Below, one piece after another: positions 1-8,500 of a stretch of DNA of 23,273 nucleotides. The translations under genes were made by a program, and so were the position numbers. The notes beneath the pieces are model-generated. The model did no database searches. It was given only the letters and a program-made list of their open reading frames with translations, and was not told the origin of the DNA. Source of the stretch: Deltaproteobacteria bacterium UBA4427 (GTDB taxonomy: Bacteria > Myxococcota_A > UBA9160 > UBA4427); assembly GCA_002390675.1 (NCBI GenBank), contig DGPZ01000069.1, positions 1 to 23,273 of the forward strand, given 5' to 3'. How positions within the stretch are numbered: the stretch's first letter is position 1; the number at the start of each line of letters is the position of its first letter.

Positions 1-516
1 TTCATTCCGATCTGGATCCATCTCTCGAAACGAATCGGTAAGAAGACTCTCTGGATGTGGGGCATGGCCGCCATGATCCCGGGCTACGGAGGCATCATTT
101 GGGGAGCCGAGGGTGGCCCCGTGCTCGTGATAGTCCTCGTGACGATCCTGGCCGGAGGGATTGGGATTGCCAGCGTCGTCGTTCCCAGCATCAAAGCAGA
201 CATCATCGATTTCGACGAACTACAGACGGGCGAGCGAAAGGAAGGGGCGTACACGGCGGCCTGGAACTTCATTCGCAAAGCCGGCGCCGGTCTTGCGATC
301 GGGGGGAGCGGTCTGCTTCTACAGTGGTCGGGCTACGACGGCGAGGCAGAAGTCCAGACCCAGACCGTGAAGAATACGATCCTGCTCATTGGCGGCGGGT
401 TGCCGGCGATCGGCTACACGATTGGCATGATCCTTTTCAGCCGCTTCTCGTTCAACGAACTCGAGCACGCCGACGTGCTGGCCGAACTCCAGCGGAAGCG
501 TGCAGAGGGCAGCTAG
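1..516 (+). CDS. GPH/MFS_2-family sugar:cation symporter, C-terminal part (5' truncated by window)
   Basis: The frame is open from base 1, so the gene begins upstream and only about 171 C-terminal residues are seen. They hold three or four hydrophobic helices. The stretch reading IKADIIDFDELQTGERKEG, followed by a YTAAWNFIRKAG segment, is the conserved cytoplasmic loop and following helix of the glycoside-pentoside-hexuronide:cation symporter family (MFS_2, MelB-like). Known members import sugars or glycosides with Na+ or H+ across the inner membrane; the substrate cannot be told from this fragment. It ends with TAG at 514-516, and no co-directional gene follows closely. Family assignment is confident; specificity is unknown. 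Confidence 0.88.
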   Translation, partial: FIPIWIHLSKRIGKKTLWMWGMAAMIPGYGGIIWGAEGGPVLVIVLVTILAGGIGIASVVVPSIKADIIDFDELQTGERKEGAYTAAWNFIRKAGAGLAIGGSGLLLQWSGYDGEAEVQTQTVKNTILLIGGGLPAIGYTIGMILFSRFSFNELEHADVLAELQRKRAEGS

Positions 517-531
517 GCCAAGCAACACTTA

Positions 532-545
532 CTCGAAATTTCGAG
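532..545. repeat. 14-bp perfect palindrome downstream of the symporter gene
   Basis: CTCGAAATTTCGAG lies 16 bases after the symporter stop codon. It is a perfect dyad with no loop, so it suits a protein-binding site better than a terminator. No T-tract follows. Its role is unknown. Confidence 0.35.
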
Positions 546-855
546 CATACTTCCGCGAGCCACGAATCCCGCATAACTGCGGACAGCAACAGCACGATAT
601 CAAGCCGAGACTCCGCAGCGTGACGTTGGCCAGCAAGACGGCGTCGAAACATCACACCTGAATCCATGAAGCTGCCTCAGCAGATTTTTTTGAATCATGC
701 TCCGTCCGACGGGATGCTTCTAGACGAACTGCCACCAGCCTCGAAAACTCTCAAGAGACTGTGCCCACTCAATACGTCGTATCCCCGCGTATCCCGCCCT
801 AATCCCGGTCCGAATCCCCGAATCCCTTGTTTTTCCTAGACCTCGTAGCAGGCTT

Positions 856-1110
856 CGAATCCCTGTGTGCTTCTGATATCGCCTCGACCGGTACGCCTTT
901 GACCGTATTCGCGCGGCCATCAGGAGCAGGGAGTTTTGATTCCCTGTTTCGCTCCGAGGGTTCCCTGTTCGCCCGAAATAATTCCCTGTTCATGTTCGCA
1001 GGGAATTCGATTCCAACTGCCTGGAACGACTATGGAGTTCCGGCAGCGCGGGTCTCCGCCGGGCGCGAATCCCGTGAATTTCCCTGTATTTTCCCTGCGA
1101 ATCAGGGAAC
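856..1110. repeat. TCCCTGT / CAGGGA repeat cluster, three copies phased at 21 bp
   Basis: TCCCTGT occurs at 860, 941, 962, 983 and 1081, and TCCCTGC at 1092. The inverse, (G)CAGGGA, occurs at 926, 998 and 1103. The copies at 941, 962 and 983 are exactly 21 bp apart. Read on the minus strand, the period yields a repeated Asn-Arg-Glu triplet every seven codons, which explains the long spurious frames here. It is probably a dispersed non-coding repeat family rather than a gene. From memory, similar TTCCCTGTT-rich blocks occur in other proteobacterial intergenic regions, but I could not check this. Confidence 0.6.
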
Positions 1111-1396
1111 GGACCCCGGAGACGAGTTCGCACCCGACTCCCCACACCGCCATTCGGTCTGCCTGCGCGGAGACTTTCGGCCTCCCCCGACGTTCAGACC
1201 GAGAAGTGTCCGCGATTCCGCGGGGTTCGGCGCTTGCGGGTTCGCTCAAGTGAACCAGAGACGCCAGGGTTCGAGGCCCGATGACGGCGTCCCGCGCGTT
1301 TATCTCCGTGGCCAAGTTCAGCGGTCCGCTTGCGCTCGTGATTCGCCAGTGCCTAACTCGGCAAATGCGTACAGAGGGTGGAAATGCCACTTAATA

Positions 1397-1591
1397 ATGA
1401 AATCGACGACTGAAGAAATCCCCGCCCCCACAGAAGAACGACTCAAGAGGGCGATACCAGCCCGCACGCGCGAACGGCTGATGCAAGGAAAATTCGAATC
1501 GGGTGAGGGCCTTGCCACATTCCGCGAGTCCGTAGGCCTCACACCAGTTGACTTTGCACGGGCAATCGACGTTAGGCATTTCGACAACTAG
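1397..1591 (+). pseudogene. Truncated HigA/NadS-type XRE antitoxin relic
   Basis: The 64-residue product matches the N-terminal two thirds of the small HTH antitoxin family in which an AIPAxxRERLMxGxFESGE segment precedes an XRE helix-turn-helix. Here the matching parts are RAIPARTRERLMQGKFESGE and then VGLTPVDFARAIDV. In intact members the helix-turn-helix continues through a Leu-Arg-Asn-Trp-Glu-Gln-Gly-Arg-Arg stretch. Here the frame ends RHFDN-TAG, with TAG where the Trp codon TGG would be expected, and no homology resumes after it. The recognition helix is incomplete and no toxin gene (RelE/HigB-like) is visible beside it, so I call it a non-functional remnant. The longer frame starting at 827 only reads through the repeats. 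Family call fairly confident. Confidence 0.6.
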
Positions 1592-2060
1592 GCCCCAAGT
1601 AGCCCGTCCTGCATCTCACGCTAGTCGCGATCAATCTTGAGGACAGGACATTCAAGCTGTCTTCTGTCACAAGGTCCGAGCCAGGACGTTATGTTAAATA
1701 CTGACGGGACTCCGCAGTGGGTCTTGAGCCTATGAGGGGCGTGACGTTCAGCGCGGCCTCGGGGTCAGCGCGAGGGGCAAAACCCTCGACGCCGGCAATG
1801 CAGAGCGCCGCATAACGGCGAAGTGAGCGTAGAGCCGTTCTCCCCGGCAGGACTGCCCCAAGAGAAGAGGCGGATCCGATCGGGCTCGAATAAAAGCCCA
1901 CTCGGAGGACAATTTTTTATATGCAAGGGGCCTTTTTTCATTCAGAATGGGCTTATGCCACCGCCCCGGCAAGAGCCTGCCTCACGCCAGGAAACCGTCG
2001 TTTTGAGGCCGGCAAAGAAGTCGCCTTACTTCCGTCGGAGCCCATTTGGAGAGAAACCTC
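1592..2060. other. Intergenic stretch upstream of the secreted IPTL-like protein
   Basis: No supported gene. It contains a small perfect hairpin CGAGGG-GCAAAA-CCCTCG at 1771-1788. A/T-rich DNA at 1905-1940 may contain the promoter of the following gene. The ribosome-binding site GGAGAG lies at 2048-2053. Confidence 0.4.
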
Positions 2061-2990
2061 ATGTCCGCGCCACTGCTTCGCAAATGCCCTGCCTTACTTT
2101 TCGCGACCGCGCTTCTCGCCGCGCCCCAAGCATCGGCAGTCACCTATCTGGATGACTGTGCGAACAACGGCGTCCTGCTCTCTTCGTCCTACGAGCTGGG
2201 CTTCTATGACCCGCTAGGCACTCCGCCGGCCTCGAGAACAGCGACCTCAGGCTCTTTCCTGCCTGGGTCACCCCCACCCGCCGGTTTTGACAACGCGGTA
2301 TCGGCCAACCTCAACGTCCTAGTCGTGAACCCTACGTTCTCGGGCTCGACCGCGACAACACCCTCTCCGCTCGTCATGACTCCGTTTATGGGTGCGGCCA
2401 AGGATCGCGTCGAACTCGTGCAGGAGCTGAAGTTGGAGTTCGGGACGCCGAGCGGGACCACGCCGACGGACGAGTTTATCTTTCGAGCCGAAGGAATGGC
2501 GAGCGCCGTCGGCGCGCAACTCATCAGCGGGAATCCGGCACGGGCTAGGGTATTAGTCACACACGTGGTCGACTTCTACAACGACCTCCTCCCGGCCGGT
2601 GGTCCCGCGCCCAGCTGCTTCGGTGTTCTCAACCTCCCGAGCATGCCCGCGCTCGCACCTTACGAGACGATCCGCGAGCTCGAGGTGGTGAAGAACCCGT
2701 CGACTTCGCCCACGGTCGAGTTGGTGCAGTCAAGCGGAGACGGTCCCGCTTCGTTTACGCTCACACCGGGCACCGAATACAGCATCATCTACCAGTATGA
2801 GTACGACGTCCCACACGGCATCGATCCGCCCTTCGACGGGACATACACGGTCACGACATCGCCGCCCTCCCCAGCCCCCGCGGTGCCAACCACTTCGGCG
2901 CTAACGGGCTTTGTGCTGCTCCTTGCTCTCGCCGGGACCGGGGGCCTCATGCTCAGCGTGTTGCGAAGTCGGAGCTCGTTCACAGGCTAA
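2061..2990 (+). CDS. Secreted protein of unknown function with IPTL-CTERM-like C-terminal anchor
   Basis: The 309-residue product starts at ATG 2061, seven bases after GGAGAG; an in-frame TTG at 2046 has no such site. Residues 1-26 form a signal peptide ending APQASA. The mature part is rich in Ser, Thr, Pro and Gly, looks beta-rich, and has no domain I recognise. It has two Cys (about 33 and 186). The C terminus (about 285-306) has the sorting-signal layout: a short VPTTS motif, a hydrophobic helix and an Arg-containing tail. This resembles IPTL-CTERM signals (consensus IPTLS) that rhombosortase- or exosortase-like enzymes process in the envelope. No sortase is in this window. It is probably exported, transiently membrane-anchored and surface-delivered. 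Function unknown. Confidence 0.8.
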   Translation: MSAPLLRKCPALLFATALLAAPQASAVTYLDDCANNGVLLSSSYELGFYDPLGTPPASRTATSGSFLPGSPPPAGFDNAVSANLNVLVVNPTFSGSTATTPSPLVMTPFMGAAKDRVELVQELKLEFGTPSGTTPTDEFIFRAEGMASAVGAQLISGNPARARVLVTHVVDFYNDLLPAGGPAPSCFGVLNLPSMPALAPYETIRELEVVKNPSTSPTVELVQSSGDGPASFTLTPGTEYSIIYQYEYDVPHGIDPPFDGTYTVTTSPPSPAPAVPTTSALTGFVLLLALAGTGGLMLSVLRSRSSFTG

Positions 2991-2999
2991 GGGAGCTTT

Positions 3000-3020
3000 A
3001 AAGGCTTGCCTCAAGCCTTT
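3000..3020 (+). terminator. Stem-loop after the secreted-protein gene
   Basis: A perfect 9-bp stem AAAGGCTTG / CAAGCCTTT with a CCT loop begins ten bases after the stop codon at 2990. The 3' arm ends in TTT followed by CCC, so it lacks a long U-tract, but its position supports a role as a terminator or 3'-end stabilising hairpin. Confidence 0.6.
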
Positions 3021-3524
3021 CCCGGACGCCATTACCAGAATCTGCTCGAGATACCGCCGCGGGGCGGTTCGTCTCCGGAAGAAGGAAGTGCCGCGTCCGG
3101 AGATTCCTCGCCCTAACCACCACCGCTCATGATGCGAAGGAGGTCGAGACTCGATTTAGCTTTTGATTCCGGATCGAACAGAGAATGAGTCGCTCTCTTC
3201 CCTCGACAAACATACGTCCATTCCGCGTGCTTGTGCGGGCTCTTTACACAGTTGTGGCGAGTTTTATTCACCGAGTGACGTACTTGCGCCGAGAGTGCCT
3301 GGTCGCCCCTCCCGGCTCCTAGTCGTCTTCGAGCCGCCCTGTTGCGGGTGTCGTCCAGGCAAGAGAAACCTTGACTGGTTCTTTCCGTCAGGAAGCATCG
3401 CGTTGGTCGAGCTATGTACCGGCTTGAAGTTCTACTCAAACCTCCATCCTGGCTTAATGGTCATTGAGGGACCTAGCTGAGGCCTTTGTTGCCCCTTAGG
3501 CGAATCTATTCTGAGGCAGAACCT
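3021..3524. other. Intergenic stretch before the VOC gene
   Basis: Frames of about 105 residues on both strands have no recognisable domain and unlikely composition, so I reject them. A GAGG ribosome-binding site at 3513-3516 belongs to the following gene. Nothing else was recognised. Confidence 0.4.
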
Positions 3525-3920
3525 ATGAATGAGCATCTTCATCAGATTGCACTCGGCGTTACCGATCTTCAAGCCGCTGCTGATTTCTACTCCACGGTAT
3601 TGAACCTTCAGGAGGTAAAGCGATTCGAGTCTCCTGGCTTGGTCTTCTTCACCCTTTCTGAAACACGACTACTTCTAGAGCAAGCCGCGGACCCTAGACC
3701 GGGAAGCTCGGTCCTTTACTTTGAAGTAGACAGCATCGACGAACAATACAGGCGGCTCTCTTCTGTGGGTGTCACCTTCTCGTCCCCGCCCCACTTAATC
3801 CACGTTGACTCGGCCGGCGATTTCGGCGCGCCCGGATCCGAAGAGTGGATGGCCTTCTTTACGGATCCCGACGGGAATCATCTGGCGATCGTAGAGAGGA
3901 GGCCGTCTTCGTCCGCCTAG
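3525..3920 (+). CDS. VOC (glyoxalase/bleomycin-resistance/dioxygenase fold) protein
   Basis: The 131-residue product is the usual size for a single VOC protein made of two beta-alpha-beta-beta-beta modules. I chose ATG 3525 because GAGG lies nine bases upstream and the fold begins at once with HQIALGVTDLQAAADFYSTV. Module 2 begins LYFEVDSIDEQY and ends with the typical FFTDPDGNHLAIVE. His6 and Glu124 sit at the canonical first and last metal-ligand positions. The first strand of module 2 has Tyr/Phe where glyoxalase I has His, so a true glyoxalase I activity is unlikely. Members act as lyases, epimerases, ring-cleavage dioxygenases or binding proteins, and this one cannot be assigned further. 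It is convergent with the antiporter gene. Confidence 0.85.
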   Translation: MNEHLHQIALGVTDLQAAADFYSTVLNLQEVKRFESPGLVFFTLSETRLLLEQAADPRPGSSVLYFEVDSIDEQYRRLSSVGVTFSSPPHLIHVDSAGDFGAPGSEEWMAFFTDPDGNHLAIVERRPSSSA

Positions 3921-3971
3921 CACCTATGTCTCAAAAATCCGGATCACTCTGATTGGCCTGAGAGACGCACG

Positions 3972-5405
3972 TCAAGCGACGAATAGCACGACCGCTAAAG
4001 TTGATGCGGCGACGCCAAGCGTTGCCGAGACGAGCGCGAGCGGTAGTTGCGTACGTACGTGATCCATCAAGTCGCAGCCAGTGAACATACTCGAGAGGAT
4101 CGTTGTGTCTGAAATGGGAGAGCATTGATCGCCGAAAGCTGCGCCGCCGATCACGGCGCCGAAGCAAATCTTCAAGAAGGTCGGGTCCGGTGCCAGACTC
4201 CATGCGAGGGGTAACGCGATCGGCATTACGACCGCATAGGTCCCCCAGGACGTACCCGTTGCAAAGGCAATTCCCATGCAGAGAAGCGTGAGGAGAGCTG
4301 GGAGCAGAAGCATTGGGAGCCCGCCTGCGACCACGCTTACGATGTAGTCCGCAGTCTGCAGTTCTTTGGCGACCGCACCAATCGTGACGGCTAAACCGAG
4401 TACGATTGCGCCGATCGTCATCCGACTGCAGCCGTCTACGAATCCGCCGACGACTTCCTTTAGGGCCATGCCGCGGAATGCCGCGATCCCCATCGCCGTG
4501 AGCAAGGCCAATACGAAGGCTTCTGAGACGCGCCCTCCCCACCCGAGCGCGACGGGAATAATGTTGATCCCGAGCAAAACTCCGAGCGGGATCAGGAAGT
4601 CCGAGAGAGCGGGGGAATACCCTTCGACGTGAAGCGTGTCGAGTTCGGATGTGTCAACCAGCATCGGTTGGGAATCAGGTGCGTCGAGGGGACCGCCTGC
4701 ATGTACGCGCTCTTGGGCAGCCTTCATTCGACCGAACATGAAAGGCAGCTTCCCAATTGAAAATAGGAAGGTCGAGGCAACAGCGATTAAGCCGTAAAAG
4801 TTGAAGGGGATCGACGCAAAGAAGAGCGCGACGCCGTCGGCCTCGCTTCCGATCAAAGGAACCACGCCGACGACAAGGCCTGCAACGTAGGCGGGCCAGG
4901 CGTTAAAGGGCAGGATTGTCGCGATCGGCGAGGATGTCGAGTCCACGACATAAGAAAGTTCCTCGTGACTCACTCGATAGCGATCTGTGATGGGCTTAAC
5001 GGTTGATCCAGTCAGGACAGTGCTCACGGTACCGCCCTGATGGAAGACAACGCCGAGTAGCCAGGCAGTCAGCAGCGAGCTGGACCGATCCCGAGCAAAG
5101 CGGTTTCCCGCCCACTGGGCGAAGTGTTGCGTCGCGCCCATTCGGTCCCAGACCCCGATTAGCCCGCCGAGACACCAGAGGTAAATCAACAGGATCTTGG
5201 CGTAACCAGTCGTCCCGATCGACGGGATCAGAAAGCGTGAGACGAAATTCAGGTCGTCGAGATTGGCGGTGCTGGCGTAGAGGACAACTGAGCCTGTGAC
5301 GATCCCAAAGAAGAGCGCGGGCACGACCTGACGGGTCACGAAGGCAAGCGTTATTGTGACGAGCGCGGGCAGGAGCGAGAGCCAGCTAGGATCGTACCCT
5401 TCCAT
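3972..5405 (-). CDS. NhaC-family Na+/H+ antiporter
   Basis: The 477-residue product has about 11-12 hydrophobic helices. Near residue 426 it carries DQCSPISDTTILSS followed by CDLMDHVRTQLPLAL, the hallmark of the NhaC antiporter family (PF03553). A second conserved segment, STSSPIATILPFNAWPAY, lies near 156-173. NhaC proteins exchange cytoplasmic Na+ for external H+; relatives exchange malate/lactate or amino acids, so the substrate is not certain. The start is ATG 5405, preceded by GGAG seven bases upstream. The gene stands alone, 235 bases downstream of the CLCA-like gene on the same strand and convergent with the VOC gene. Confidence 0.92.
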   Translation of the reverse strand: MEGYDPSWLSLLPALVTITLAFVTRQVVPALFFGIVTGSVVLYASTANLDDLNFVSRFLIPSIGTTGYAKILLIYLWCLGGLIGVWDRMGATQHFAQWAGNRFARDRSSSLLTAWLLGVVFHQGGTVSTVLTGSTVKPITDRYRVSHEELSYVVDSTSSPIATILPFNAWPAYVAGLVVGVVPLIGSEADGVALFFASIPFNFYGLIAVASTFLFSIGKLPFMFGRMKAAQERVHAGGPLDAPDSQPMLVDTSELDTLHVEGYSPALSDFLIPLGVLLGINIIPVALGWGGRVSEAFVLALLTAMGIAAFRGMALKEVVGGFVDGCSRMTIGAIVLGLAVTIGAVAKELQTADYIVSVVAGGLPMLLLPALLTLLCMGIAFATGTSWGTYAVVMPIALPLAWSLAPDPTFLKICFGAVIGGAAFGDQCSPISDTTILSSMFTGCDLMDHVRTQLPLALVSATLGVAASTLAVVLFVA

Positions 5406-5640
5406 TATCTAACTCCATTGATTCAGATCAGCACCGAGCGAGCCGGCTGCAACGGGATGCGGGTTAATGAGCGCAGAAGCCACCGGCCTATTTTTAGCGA
5501 GAGTTTGTCTCTCCAAAATGAGGCACCGCTTCTTACGAGGGTTGAAGGAGACGAGGTTAAGGTGATCGACGGTGGAGCGGATTGAACGGCGCTGCCCCAG
5601 ACGATAGGCCAATGCTTCACTCGCTGGGCCGCCATCTTTT

Positions 5641-8364
5641 TTACCAAGGCCGTGACTTTCTTCGAACTGCCGCAGCCAACCCGACAATGCCCGAGCCCAG
5701 CATGACTAGCGCTGACGGTTCGGGAGCTGGAATTACTTCCATCACGTCTTGATCTCTAAGAATTTCTTTCCCGAACTGGGCAGTGAAGTCGCGGACACCA
5801 AGCGTAGCGAATGGCTCAATTCCAACATCAATCTTGTACGCTCTTCCGATCGAGGAAGGCGAGGTCCAAGGGATTTCCGTCGCGTTGACTGCTGTTCCTT
5901 GACCCGCCGAAAATCTAACCTGACTGTTAAGTGGCCTCGCGTCATAGATTTCGGCGGTGAAGGATGTGGCTGCCCCTTGTTCAACAACTTGGCCCTTAGG
6001 CAAAGAAATAACGATTGTCGGTGCGTCTTGATCCTGCGAGAGGAACGACGTAAAGGCTGATGCCCAAGCGTTGAAATCACCGCCGCCATTCGCCGCATAA
6101 TCCTGCGCGATGTAGGCAGACGTGCTGCCCGTTTCATAGTGAGCCTGCCCGGCGGGAATAGCTGAATTTGCGAGCACTCGGAATTCAACATTCGCTCTAA
6201 GCCGATTTGCTCCTGACTGCAGTAGCGCGTCGACGAGACCGGATCGGGGCGAAGAGAGATCCAGGGTTCCAGAGTAGATCCCGTCATCCGCCACCGCGTC
6301 GCCACCGGTTCCACCATTGTCAGTGAGTGTAAGAGTGCCGATCTGGGTACCCCCTAGATAAATCTGTGCATCGGCCTCGATTCCGGACAGTGGATATCGG
6401 TCAAATGCGGTTGCCTTCACTGAAAAAACGTCGCTTCCAGGAATACGCAGGAACTCAACCTTCGTGTCGAGATCCCGCTTTAGCACGTAAGCGGAAAAGT
6501 CGAGCGGGTACGAGGGGAACGTGCTTCCAAAGGATCTCAGTCGGTAGGTCCAAGTGCCGCTCGCTGGCTTTTGGATTTTAACCCCAGCGAAGCGACCGAG
6601 TTGAGCAACATTATTTACTGCTCCTGAATTGAATGGGGCTCCAAACGGGTCGACTAACTCCACACTCAAGTCTGCGGAAACGTCTCCATTTGGGGAACTC
6701 GCATAAAAGTGTAAGTCCCGTGAGCCGATGGGCAATTCGAAGCTTCCTTCAATGAACTCGGTGCCGTCACTCGGGTCACGCTTCACTGTGTCGTCGGCTA
6801 TCACGTCTCGGTAAAAGGCGATCGCTGTTCTTCCTCGCATCTCCTCCATCTGTTCCATCATCACGGTTTTAAGCTCGGCACCGTTTTGCTGCTCAGACAA
6901 AGGCGCCGTGCTGCCTCCGGTGCTTGTTGAGATCGAGGCCATAGTCTCCGAATCAGCTCCCCCAAAAGAGAACGTATGTATTCGAATGCCTCGTTCGGCG
7001 GCGCGAGAGACCTGTGTTTCGAGGCTCGCACCTGTAGTTTGGATGCCATCCGACAAGAGGAAGATCTCGCTTCCAGGCACCCCGCCCTCCCCATGCTCCA
7101 GAATAAACGCATCGATCGCCGCTTCGAGGGCTCCTGCAATATTTGTCAGCCCCGATGCATTTCGGAAGCTGGCAAAGGGCAGCTCGTTAGTTGAGTCGTA
7201 AAGTTCATATGGAAAGAGTTCCTCTACCGCTCCGTTGTAGAGATACGTAGCGACGCGGTCCACCGGGTCTGAACTGTGGTAGAGGAACATGCCGGCCTCC
7301 TGAACGAATTGAACCGCCTGCACGCCGTTGGTGACCAGAGACATTGAACCCGACCTATCGAGCAGTAGGACTCTTCCTGGAGGAGGCGTATCGTCGGCAT
7401 TTTCCTGAAACACGATTTCAACGGGGGGAGCAGCGCCCGGGGACGAGAAGGCACCCTCTTCGTGGGCGCCGGCTAGATCGACGTGACGGTCTGGGAGCAG
7501 GCTCCATTCATCTTGCGCGAATGGGTTCGTGTGATTGTGGTGCGCGCGATTCGGGCCGTCATTGGAGAGGTCCGCATCCGTTAGTAGATCCGGAGTCAGG
7601 ATTTCTCCACTGACTACACTCCCCGTCGATGGATTCGTGTAGTCGATACCGATAATGGCATTGGTGCTGTCTACAAACAGATGGGGGTAATTATTCGACA
7701 TGACCGTGTTCGTATCTCTCTGCGTGACCGCGACGTCGAATATGGTTCCGGCTCCGAATCTCCCCCTGTAATAACCACTGGCGTCTAGGTATCTGTCGGG
7801 CAGGTTATAGAGGTAGTGCCCAAGCTCATGATGCAGAACGTCGTGGATGCATGTTCGATAGGCGGACTGCATCGTCATTTGTCTCGTTGGGTTACTCCAT
7901 CCACCGCCGGCCGCAGACGACCCTCCGATACCCATATTCCACTTAATATCGGCGTGCTCCCACGATCGTCCCTCATCGCTGACGTAAACCCGCCGCAAAT
8001 AGTGGGCTCCCTCCGTGGACTCCCAGATGTAGTCAGCGAGCTTATCTAGGTCTCCTGACACTTTGTCTCTGCCGGTGCATGGGCCTGAGGCAGGGCATGA
8101 GGCAGGACTCGAAGGAGCGCCAAGTGCGCTTCGGCCGCTGTTGGTGGGGGTGCAGTTGAATCCGCCTAGCGCAGAATTCGCCTCATTGACGACCTCGTCG
8201 ATGTCCTTGCCAGGATCGTCGAGATCATCCCAGGATACCCAGAGGGTGATTCCCCCGTCCGCAGCAACGATGGCGGCATGGGCATTGCTGAACGGGGAAG
8301 CTGCGCTGACAAAGCAGAGGGCCGCACTCACCGAAAAGTGCCAAAGTATTTTTCGGATACGCAT
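5641..8364 (-). CDS. CLCA-like secreted protein: HELGH metallopeptidase motif, vWA domain, PEP-CTERM anchor
   Basis: This 907-residue protein starts at ATG 8364 with GGAG nine bases upstream. Residues 1-30 form a signal peptide ending SNAHA. Residues 31-310 resemble the N-terminal metallopeptidase domain of CLCA proteins (calcium-activated chloride channel regulators): HELGH at 179-183 followed by a downstream DRY, compared with HExGH...DEY in CLCA. A vWA domain follows at about 330-510 with a complete MIDAS: DRSGS (336-340), Thr near 407 and Asp439 in LLSDG. A beta-rich region covers 510-870. The C terminus is a PEP-CTERM signal: PEP at 881-883, a hydrophobic helix and an RRKSRPW tail. It is predicted to be exported and anchored by exosortase, acting as an adhesin or self-processing protease at the surface. 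The assignment rests on motifs, not a search. Confidence 0.85.
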   Translation of the reverse strand: MRIRKILWHFSVSAALCFVSAASPFSNAHAAIVAADGGITLWVSWDDLDDPGKDIDEVVNEANSALGGFNCTPTNSGRSALGAPSSPASCPASGPCTGRDKVSGDLDKLADYIWESTEGAHYLRRVYVSDEGRSWEHADIKWNMGIGGSSAAGGGWSNPTRQMTMQSAYRTCIHDVLHHELGHYLYNLPDRYLDASGYYRGRFGAGTIFDVAVTQRDTNTVMSNNYPHLFVDSTNAIIGIDYTNPSTGSVVSGEILTPDLLTDADLSNDGPNRAHHNHTNPFAQDEWSLLPDRHVDLAGAHEEGAFSSPGAAPPVEIVFQENADDTPPPGRVLLLDRSGSMSLVTNGVQAVQFVQEAGMFLYHSSDPVDRVATYLYNGAVEELFPYELYDSTNELPFASFRNASGLTNIAGALEAAIDAFILEHGEGGVPGSEIFLLSDGIQTTGASLETQVSRAAERGIRIHTFSFGGADSETMASISTSTGGSTAPLSEQQNGAELKTVMMEQMEEMRGRTAIAFYRDVIADDTVKRDPSDGTEFIEGSFELPIGSRDLHFYASSPNGDVSADLSVELVDPFGAPFNSGAVNNVAQLGRFAGVKIQKPASGTWTYRLRSFGSTFPSYPLDFSAYVLKRDLDTKVEFLRIPGSDVFSVKATAFDRYPLSGIEADAQIYLGGTQIGTLTLTDNGGTGGDAVADDGIYSGTLDLSSPRSGLVDALLQSGANRLRANVEFRVLANSAIPAGQAHYETGSTSAYIAQDYAANGGGDFNAWASAFTSFLSQDQDAPTIVISLPKGQVVEQGAATSFTAEIYDARPLNSQVRFSAGQGTAVNATEIPWTSPSSIGRAYKIDVGIEPFATLGVRDFTAQFGKEILRDQDVMEVIPAPEPSALVMLGSGIVGLAAAVRRKSRPW

Positions 8365-8500
8365 GAATCAAAGCTCCATTGCCAGCGTGTCAGGGCCGTA
8401 TTGAACGATCTAAGGGTCCGAATCTTTGAGTGGTCCAGACGCCTTATAAATCGCACGCAAATGATGAGCATCTAGAGTGCACTATTTCATGCCCAGTAGC

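Larger units (their letters stand above)
517..1396. other. Gene-poor stretch between symporter and antitoxin relic
   Basis: No convincing gene was found. It contains the 14-bp palindrome at 532, a short GCTG-CCT-CAGC hairpin followed by seven T residues at about 671-689 (a weak terminator candidate), a run of ATCCC/ATCCCC repeats at 780-835 and the TCCCTGT repeat cluster. The long frames crossing it have no recognisable domains, and repeat periodicity explains those over the cluster. Confidence 0.5.

Noticed and set aside
856..1110. CRISPR array
   Set aside because: The repeats are only 7 bp, occur in both orientations, and lack uniform spacers or cas genes.
920..1390. 156-codon minus-strand frame and a shorter one at 799-993 with repeated Asn-Arg-Glu
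   Set aside because: The protein repeats are produced by the 21-bp DNA period. There is no start signal or domain.
827..1396. Long frame upstream of the antitoxin relic
   Set aside because: It runs through the TCCCTGT repeat cluster and has no recognisable domain or ribosome-binding site. Only the part from 1397 resembles a protein family.
1689..1972. Two overlapping minus-strand frames of about 70 codons
   Set aside because: They have no recognised domain, compete with each other, and lie upstream of a gene on the other strand.
5409..5687. Minus-strand frame of 92 codons between the antiporter and CLCA-like genes
   Set aside because: It overlaps the end of the CLCA-like gene in another frame and has no family match or good start. 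It is more likely antiporter leader DNA.
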